A stretch of 64,000 nucleotides of DNA from the NCBI RefSeq assembly GCF_003610375.1, contig NZ_RAPZ01000012.1, forward strand, positions 434,001-498,000, read 5' to 3'. The notes below the pieces were generated by a model that was not told where the DNA came from, did not search any database, and saw only the letters and a program-made list of their open reading frames with translations. Position 1 is the stretch's first letter. Each line of letters starts with the position of its first letter. The position numbers and the translations under genes were made by a program. Source of the stretch: Sphingomonas sp. PP-CC-1A-547. Its GTDB lineage: Bacteria > Pseudomonadota > Alphaproteobacteria > Sphingomonadales > Sphingomonadaceae. This document shows, piece by piece, positions 63,605 to 64,000 of the stretch.

Positions 63605-64000
63605 TCAGGCGACGAACGGGAAGGCGAGCGCGATCATGCCTACGATCGTCATCACGACGCAGACCGCGATCGCGGGCACGAGCGTGAAGCGCTGGTGATC
63701 GGCGAGGTCGATCCCGACCAGGCTGACGAGCAGATAGGTCGACGGCACCAGCGGGCTGAGCAGGTGGACCGGCTGGCCCATCAGCGACGCACGCGCGATC
63801 GCCTCGGGCGCGACGCCGTAATGCGCGCCGGCCTCGGCGAGGATCGGCAGCATCCCGAAATAGAACGCGTCGTTCGAGATGAAGAAGGTGAACGGCATGC
63901 TCAGCACCGCGGTGATCGGCGCCATGTACGGCCCGAGCGCGGGCGGGATCACGCCGACCACCGCCTTGCTCATCGCCTCGACCATGCCGGTGCCACCGAG
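63605..64000 (-). CDS. CitMHS-family citrate transporter (partial)
   Basis: The C-terminal ~132 residues of a membrane transporter running off the window's right edge (upstream end). Helices TAVLSMPFTFFISNDAFYFGMLPILAEAGAHYG, ASLMGQPVHLLSPLVPSTYLLVSLVGID and the terminal VCVVMTIVGMIALAF match CitMHS divalent-metal-citrate permeases. The upstream part of the gene is missing. Confidence 0.85.
   Translation of the reverse strand, partial: LGGTGMVEAMSKAVVGVIPPALGPYMAPITAVLSMPFTFFISNDAFYFGMLPILAEAGAHYGVAPEAIARASLMGQPVHLLSPLVPSTYLLVSLVGIDLADHQRFTLVPAIAVCVVMTIVGMIALAFPFVA

Overview
The window is high-GC chromosomal DNA from an alphaproteobacterium, most likely a Sphingomonas-like sphingomonad. The evidence is the gene content (DUF6489, DUF1491 and DUF3576 proteins, CrtB/CrtI/CrtY carotenoid genes, OprB porin, MipA/OmpV), the conserved alphaproteobacterial gene order around hemE, and many palindromic intergenic repeats. 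No rRNA, tRNA, CRISPR array or IS element was recognised.

The core is the replication-origin region. The hemE / pyruvate-phosphate-dikinase-regulator intergenic stretch (23484-23811) carries two perfect DnaA boxes, four one-mismatch boxes and four GANTC sites. I read it as oriC, in the same place relative to hemE as in Caulobacter and Rickettsia. To its left on the minus strand lie hemE, hemJ, rho, terC, mnmE, mnmG, rsmG, parA and parB. To its right on the plus strand lie the PPDK regulator, maf, aroE, coaE, dnaQ, hpf and ptsN. Three parS-type palindromes (14154, 16587, 26234) surround the origin, so segregation and initiation signals sit within 12 kb.

Left arm (0-12 kb): a partial OprB porin, lolA, xthA, ribA, a YdcF-type protein, a HAD/YggS pair, a ThiE-like protein, a barrel-like exported protein, then DUF3576, leuS, lptE and holA with overlapping ends. 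leuS contains an in-frame palindromic repeat. Middle (28-45 kb): PaaI thioesterase, DUF1491, a SleB-type hydrolase, AsmA, recQ, a lone HsdR-N protein, an Atm1-type ABC exporter, and the carotenoid genes crtY-crtI and, separated by a LOG gene and a repeat, crtB.

Right arm (45-64 kb): GNAT, a Tat-exported GH127 protein, exported and outer-membrane proteins, two tandem Tat-type ferritin-like proteins, and a TPP riboswitch with a Shine-Dalgarno-blocking hairpin in front of thiC. Next comes a low-GC accessory islet with a probably frameshifted gene and two back-to-back toxin-antitoxin operons (ParDE-like and YefM-YoeB). The window closes with ung, aguB, an MBL-fold hydrolase, an alpha/beta hydrolase and a truncated CitMHS transporter.

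Several families of 50-160 bp palindromic repeats fill the intergenic gaps. Gene starts were chosen from Shine-Dalgarno sites, family N-termini and operon overlaps; uncertain ones are stated in each entry.
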